Assembly (NCBI GenBank): GCA_017619445.1
Contig: JAFZSI010000018.1
Span: forward strand, 1-33,027
DNA from: Prevotella sp.
GTDB lineage: Bacteria; Bacteroidota; Bacteroidia; Bacteroidales; Bacteroidaceae
Length of the DNA stretch: 33,027 nt
Direction of reading: 5' to 3'
Shown here: one piece after another, positions 29,994 to 33,027 of the stretch
Layout: every line of letters begins with the position of its first letter
Numbering within the stretch: position 1 is the stretch's first letter
Notes under the pieces: generated by a model
Database searches by the model: none
What the model saw: the letters and a program-made list of their open reading frames with translations, nothing else
What the model was told of the DNA's origin: nothing
Position numbers and translations under genes: made by a program

Positions 29994-30914
29994 ATGGCAT
30001 ATTCAGGTGAACTGATTTCTATAGGTGTGGCGTTCTCATGGACAGCAACGGCACTCTTGAGCGAGTTTGGCAGCAAGCGGCTGGGCAATCTTACGCTCAA
30101 TGTGTTGCGCATGGCCTTGGCGCTGCTGTTCTCGTTGGTGCTGTTTGGTGTGGTGACGGGTAGCCTTTTGCCTCCTGGCGCTTCTGTTGAGGCTGCGGGT
30201 TGGATGCTGCTTTCGGGTATTGTGGGCTATGTCATTGGCGATTACTGCCTGTTTCAGTGCTACATCATCATCGGTTCGCGGTTTGGTCAGCTTTTCATGA
30301 CGCTTGCCCCATTGTCGGCAGCCCTGACGGCGTGGGTGGCTTTAGGTCAGCAGATGTCGCCGATGAGTGTGGTGGCCATGTTTGTTACGCTTTTCGGTAT
30401 TGGCATTTCTGTGCTTGGACGGGGTGAGCATCACAAGGTTTCCTTGAAATTGCCGTTGAATGGTGTGCTGTTTGCCATTGGAGCCGCAGTATGTCAGGGC
30501 GTGGGACTGGTGCTGAGCAAGATAGGCATGGACCATTACGAAGCAACCGCCAGTATGCCCGAGTGGCTGGTTCCTTTCAGTGCCAATTTCTACCGTTGTA
30601 TTGCAGGCATCATCGGTTTTGGATTATTGCTGTATTTTCGCGATGGATTCGCCCCTTTGCGCGAGGCCATGCACGACCGCAAGGGACTGACCGCAGCCAC
30701 AGCAACTACCATTTTTGGTCCTTTCGTGGGCGTTGGTTTCTCACTCATGGCTGTGCAATATACGGCAGCAGGCATTGCCTCCACGCTGATGGCAATGACC
30801 CCCATTATTATTCTGCTGCCGTCTTATTGGCTTTTCCACGAGAAGATTACGTGGCGTGCAGTTGTTGGTGCAATTATTTCTGTCGTTGGTGTCAGTTTGT
30901 TTTTCCTCGCATAG
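29994..30914 (+). CDS. DMT-superfamily (EamA) transporter
   Basis: This 306-aa inner-membrane protein shows about ten hydrophobic helices arranged as two EamA repeats (about residues 5-140 and 155-305). Typical features are the GYVIGDYCLFQCYIIIGSRFGQLF stretch in the first half and the ASTLMAMTPIIILLPSYWLFHEKITW segment in the second. The latter is the conserved end region of EamA repeats, with the HEK turn. Such proteins export amino acids or other small metabolites; the substrate is not readable. It is a single-gene transcription unit convergent with adenosine deaminase. Confidence 0.92.
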   Translation: MAYSGELISIGVAFSWTATALLSEFGSKRLGNLTLNVLRMALALLFSLVLFGVVTGSLLPPGASVEAAGWMLLSGIVGYVIGDYCLFQCYIIIGSRFGQLFMTLAPLSAALTAWVALGQQMSPMSVVAMFVTLFGIGISVLGRGEHHKVSLKLPLNGVLFAIGAAVCQGVGLVLSKIGMDHYEATASMPEWLVPFSANFYRCIAGIIGFGLLLYFRDGFAPLREAMHDRKGLTAATATTIFGPFVGVGFSLMAVQYTAAGIASTLMAMTPIIILLPSYWLFHEKITWRAVVGAIISVVGVSLFFLA

Positions 30915-30929
30915 CCCTCGCTTTTTGCA

Positions 30930-30975
30930 TAAAATCTTCACGTTCGGCAAAGAAAACAAGTTTTCTATGCTCTCA
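30930..30975. repeat. Degenerate copy of the 83-bp repeat family, with hairpin
   Basis: CACGTTCGGCAAAGAAAAC...CTCTCACTTA resembles the CACGTTCGG...CGCTCACTTA element of the 19227-19421 array. It contains AGAAAAC/GTTTTCT (30951-30966), which could act as a weak bidirectional terminator between convergent genes. Confidence 0.5.
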
Positions 30976-31998
30976 CTTACTCAGATTTTTCAGTTCCGCT
31001 TTTTCTGCATCGGTGATGAAAGCATGGTTGATGGCATTCAGCACCATTGTCTCGGCCTGAGTGGCAGTCAGGATGCCCGCTTCATGGAGCTTCTGTAGTT
31101 CGTTTGCTACGGTGGTGTCTGAAACGGTCATGTTGTCGGTGTTGATGCAAATGGCAACACCGTCGTTAAGGAACTGCTGCAACGGATATTGGCTGAGTGT
31201 GGTCACTTCTTCGAGTGCTTTTGTCTGCATGTTGCTGGTGGGGCAGCATTCCAGACAGATGTCCCTCTGCTTAAGCAATTCCTTGGTCGTTGGGTCGTTG
31301 TAGGCACGAATGCCGTGGCCTATGCGCCGCGCTCCATATTCTATGGCCAGTTGCATACTCTTCACACCATCGGCCTCACCGGCATGGATGGTGAAAGGCA
31401 GACCCAAGTCTCTGGCTATAGCAAAGAGTTCGCGGTATTTGGAAGTGGGGTAGAGAGCTTCGGCACCTGCCAGGTCTGTGCCACACACACCTTGTCCTAA
31501 GTATTTCTTTGCCAGTCTGACGGTCTCTGTGTTGAGGGCATCGTTTGTTTCACCGCGCATGCAACTTAGAATGATGTTAGCCTTGATGCCGTTCCGGCTA
31601 TTGGCCATTCCCTTTTCAAGTCCTTGCAGTGAGGCGCGTACCACCTCATCCTGTGTCAGTCCTTTGCGCAGGTGCTTCTGTGGTGCATAGCGAATCTCGG
31701 CATAGATGATTCCCTGACTGTCAATCCTTTTCACGAGGCTTTCCATCGCGTATGCGATGGTCTCATGGCTTTGCATCGTAGAGCCAGCCAGGCGGAAGCA
31801 TTTCAGATAGCTGTTGAGGCTCTCGCAATGGTCAGGACAGGTGAGGTTTTGCCTCAATTCATCGGGATTTTGGGGCACTTCCACCCCTTCCATTGCTGCC
31901 ATGTGAACAATGTCATCAGGAGTGAGTGAGCCGTCGAGATGCAGGTGCAGGTCAACCAGCGCATAGTCTGTAGCTTTAAATGCATTTGTATTTTTCAT
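30973..31998 (-). CDS. add: Adenosine deaminase
   Basis: This 341-aa cytosolic metalloenzyme deaminates adenosine (or a related aminopurine) to inosine in purine salvage. Zinc ligands are visible as H18 and H20 (HLHLDGS), H205 in TIHAGE, and D288 in NTDN. E208 of HAGE is the likely proton shuttle, and H228 in IGHGI the catalytic histidine. The NTDNxxVSxT form (rather than NTDDP) is found in many bacterial members. I chose ATG 31998. The frame is open to 32211, but the extension overlaps the neighbouring DUF2442 gene and the TACCTTTG promoter box. Related adenine deaminases are the main alternative. Confidence 0.9.
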   Translation of the reverse strand: MKNTNAFKATDYALVDLHLHLDGSLTPDDIVHMAAMEGVEVPQNPDELRQNLTCPDHCESLNSYLKCFRLAGSTMQSHETIAYAMESLVKRIDSQGIIYAEIRYAPQKHLRKGLTQDEVVRASLQGLEKGMANSRNGIKANIILSCMRGETNDALNTETVRLAKKYLGQGVCGTDLAGAEALYPTSKYRELFAIARDLGLPFTIHAGEADGVKSMQLAIEYGARRIGHGIRAYNDPTTKELLKQRDICLECCPTSNMQTKALEEVTTLSQYPLQQFLNDGVAICINTDNMTVSDTTVANELQKLHEAGILTATQAETMVLNAINHAFITDAEKAELKNLSK

Positions 31999-32025
31999 CG
32001 CAAAGTAGGTTTTAGGTTGTTGTTG

Positions 32026-32033
32026 CAAAGGTA
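32026..32033 (-). promoter_or_regulatory. -7 box of the adenosine deaminase gene
   Basis: TACCTTTG on the minus strand, 28 nt before the ATG at 31998. No clear -33 TTTG at standard spacing. Confidence 0.6.
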
Positions 32034-32077
32034 CAAAAAATAATGAATATGTGGGCGAACAAAAAAGGTTTAGTTTT

Positions 32078-32494
32078 TCAGACTGTTTCCAGTTCGCGTG
32101 CAAAGCCGTGGAGAGTGTTACGGATTTGTGCCACCCGTTGTTCGCTTGGCTTGGAGATGCCGTAGATGTAGCGGGCCAAAAGGCTTTTGTGGATGCCCAT
32201 AGCCCTGGCAACTTCCGAAATGTTCAGCCAAGGCAGGCGTTTGAACATCTGTGCCACCTCGTTTTGGTCGTTGGGTTCTGTTGTGTCGTAGAAGCTGGAA
32301 ATGTGCATGTCTGCGTCTATGTCCTCCCACCTGATTGCTCTCCCTTCGTCCTCAATGGTGTAGTTGTTGCGCTGTTCGGAAGTGGCCTCTTGTAATTCAG
32401 GGTATGCCTCTAACGGACGGCTAAGCACATTGCCTTCCGTTGTTCTCATGTAGATGCGGTTTCCCTCGAACCACAAATTCTTTATTGTTTCCAT
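32078..32494 (-). CDS. DUF2442-type protein with C-terminal helix-turn-helix
   Basis: This 138-aa protein has an N-terminal DUF2442-like region (about residues 3-70, ending IRWEDIDADMHISSFY) and a C-terminal XRE-like helix-turn-helix (about 90-115, LNISEVARAMGIHKSLLARY). It follows a DUF4160 gene by 11 nt. DUF4160/DUF2442 pairs recur in bacteria and are thought to resemble toxin-antitoxin or partner modules, with the helix-turn-helix protein as repressor. Its function is not experimentally established as far as I know. Confidence 0.8.
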   Translation of the reverse strand: METIKNLWFEGNRIYMRTTEGNVLSRPLEAYPELQEATSEQRNNYTIEDEGRAIRWEDIDADMHISSFYDTTEPNDQNEVAQMFKRLPWLNISEVARAMGIHKSLLARYIYGISKPSEQRVAQIRNTLHGFARELETV

Positions 32495-32505
32495 ATCTTA
32501 TTTGT

Positions 32506-32745
32506 CTATTGGTTATCAAATCTTTTATACCATTCTGCAATGAACATTTCTCTGTATATTTTGCAAGTTTCTACTGCCATTCGCATTTCGTTTTCTTTCA
32601 GTCCATGATTATAGACGACAGTTATTTCTGGCTCCAGTTCAATCTTGGCCAGCTTGCCGCTATGCTCCACATGGACATGAATGGGGCGATGCTCGTCTAA
32701 ATAGAAAAAGAATCTAAGTCCGAATATTCTCAGCAATGTTGGCAT
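32506..32745 (-). CDS. DUF4160 protein
   Basis: This 79-aa protein begins MPTLLRIFGLRFFFYLDEH, followed by PIHVHVEHSGKLAKIELEPE, the conserved DUF4160 blocks with a histidine-rich HxHVEH segment. It is the first gene of a two-gene unit with the DUF2442 protein. A promoter with a palindrome in its spacer lies just upstream. The histidine-rich motif could hold a metal or be catalytic, but no activity is known to me. It could be the toxin-like partner. Confidence 0.82.
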   Translation of the reverse strand: MPTLLRIFGLRFFFYLDEHRPIHVHVEHSGKLAKIELEPEITVVYNHGLKENEMRMAVETCKIYREMFIAEWYKRFDNQ

Positions 32746-32761
32746 GGCTTCTTTTTGTTCG

Positions 32762-32793
32762 CAAAAATAGGTATAAATTTTTATACTTCCAAA
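32762..32793 (-). promoter_or_regulatory. Promoter and putative operator of the DUF4160-DUF2442 pair
   Basis: On the minus strand TTTG (32790-32793), a 20-nt spacer and TATTTTTG (32762-32769). The spacer holds the dyad GTATAAA-TT-TTTATAC (32771-32786), a plausible operator for the helix-turn-helix partner. Confidence 0.65.
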
Positions 32794-32901
32794 TATTCTT
32801 CGCTTAAATCTGCTTTCACTGGGGTTGTTTTTTATAAAAAACCCTCACACTCCACAAAAAACTTTCGTCTTTCATCTTTCGTCTTTTACCTGTTGGTTGA
32901 A

Positions 32902-33027
32902 TTAGAATAATGCATACTTAACTTGCCCTATGGGCCTATGATTGAGAAGATTGAAATACTGCAACATGGTGAAGGCCGCGACCTTAGCAGCCATTCTTGC
33001 GAAGAGACCAGCAGGTTTCTTTGCGTA
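32902..33027 (-). CDS. Transposase C-terminal fragment (IS982-like), cut by window end
   Basis: The minus strand is open from the window edge to a TAA at 32902-32904 and reads YAKKPAGLFARMAAKVAAFT followed by MLQYFNLLNHRPIGQVKYAL. This pattern, with NYAK...K(I/V)xAxTxLQYxN...IGQ(I/V)KYAL at the very C-terminus, resembles IS982-family transposases from memory. The rest of the gene lies beyond the window, so it is unknown whether the element is intact. No terminal inverted repeat could be identified with confidence in 32746-32901. That stretch holds an AT-rich palindrome (32827-32842) and a CTTTCGTCTTT tract. Confidence 0.6.
   Translation of the reverse strand, partial: YAKKPAGLFARMAAKVAAFTMLQYFNLLNHRPIGQVKYALF

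Noticed and set aside
1-33027. tRNA, rRNA or tmRNA genes
   Set aside because: No tRNA-like cloverleaf with a GTTCRA-type arm or conserved rRNA segment was noticed on either strand; a covariance-model scan was not possible.

Overview
The window looks like a chromosome segment of a Prevotella-like member of the Bacteroidales. The evidence is the repeated Bacteroidetes-type promoter (TTTG, about 19 nt, TAnnTTTG), the fumarate reductase genes, a BspA-type leucine-rich repeat protein, the nrfHA-ccs cluster, a DUF5117-type metalloprotease, and secreted proteins ending in a YNxxG...G(V/L)YI...K tail. Gene calls rest on reading motifs by eye; no database search was run.

Layout. 1-2.7 kb: end of frdA, an unannotated-looking 58-aa membrane ORF, then frdB, closed by a strong terminator. 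2.7-5.1 kb: an AT-rich accessory stretch with a highly structured candidate RNA, a BspA-like surface protein and a HigB/HigA-type toxin-antitoxin pair. 5.4-7.8 kb: a cobalamin riboswitch with its own promoter, a truncated secreted-protein remnant, and a secreted protein with two DUF4465-type domains. 7.8-10.8 kb: a GH13 amylase lipoprotein, a 500-bp repeat-filled gap with a 227-bp MITE-like inverted repeat, and a TlpA-like thiol-disulfide protein. 11-14.4 kb: dapB, lepB, a second S26-like protein without catalytic residues, and wbqC in one operon. 14.5-18.6 kb: nrfH, nrfA and two cytochrome c maturation genes, forming a complete module for nitrite reduction to ammonium. 18.6-21.7 kb: a LOG-family nucleosidase and a DEAD-box RNA helicase, divergent around 600 bp of repeats that carry promoters. 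21.7-25.2 kb: a large zinc metalloprotease and an exported heavy-metal-associated domain protein. 25.2-29.8 kb (minus strand): a secreted endonuclease I and a GH2 glycosidase interrupted by in-frame repeats. 30-33 kb: an EamA transporter, adenosine deaminase, a DUF4160/DUF2442 pair and the end of a transposase gene at the window edge.

Metabolically, frdAB (fumarate respiration) and nrfHA (nitrite ammonification) fit an anaerobe using menaquinol-linked electron sinks, and the adjacent ResB/CcsA pair would attach the hemes NrfHA needs. The most unusual material is not a classic gene system. It is (a) the small membrane ORF inside the frd operon, (b) the structured RNA candidate upstream of the BspA gene, and (c) several families of short palindromic or tandem repeats. 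These repeats lie in intergenic regions, carry promoters, and in the GH2 gene are read in frame, apparently in place of a normal immunoglobulin-like domain.
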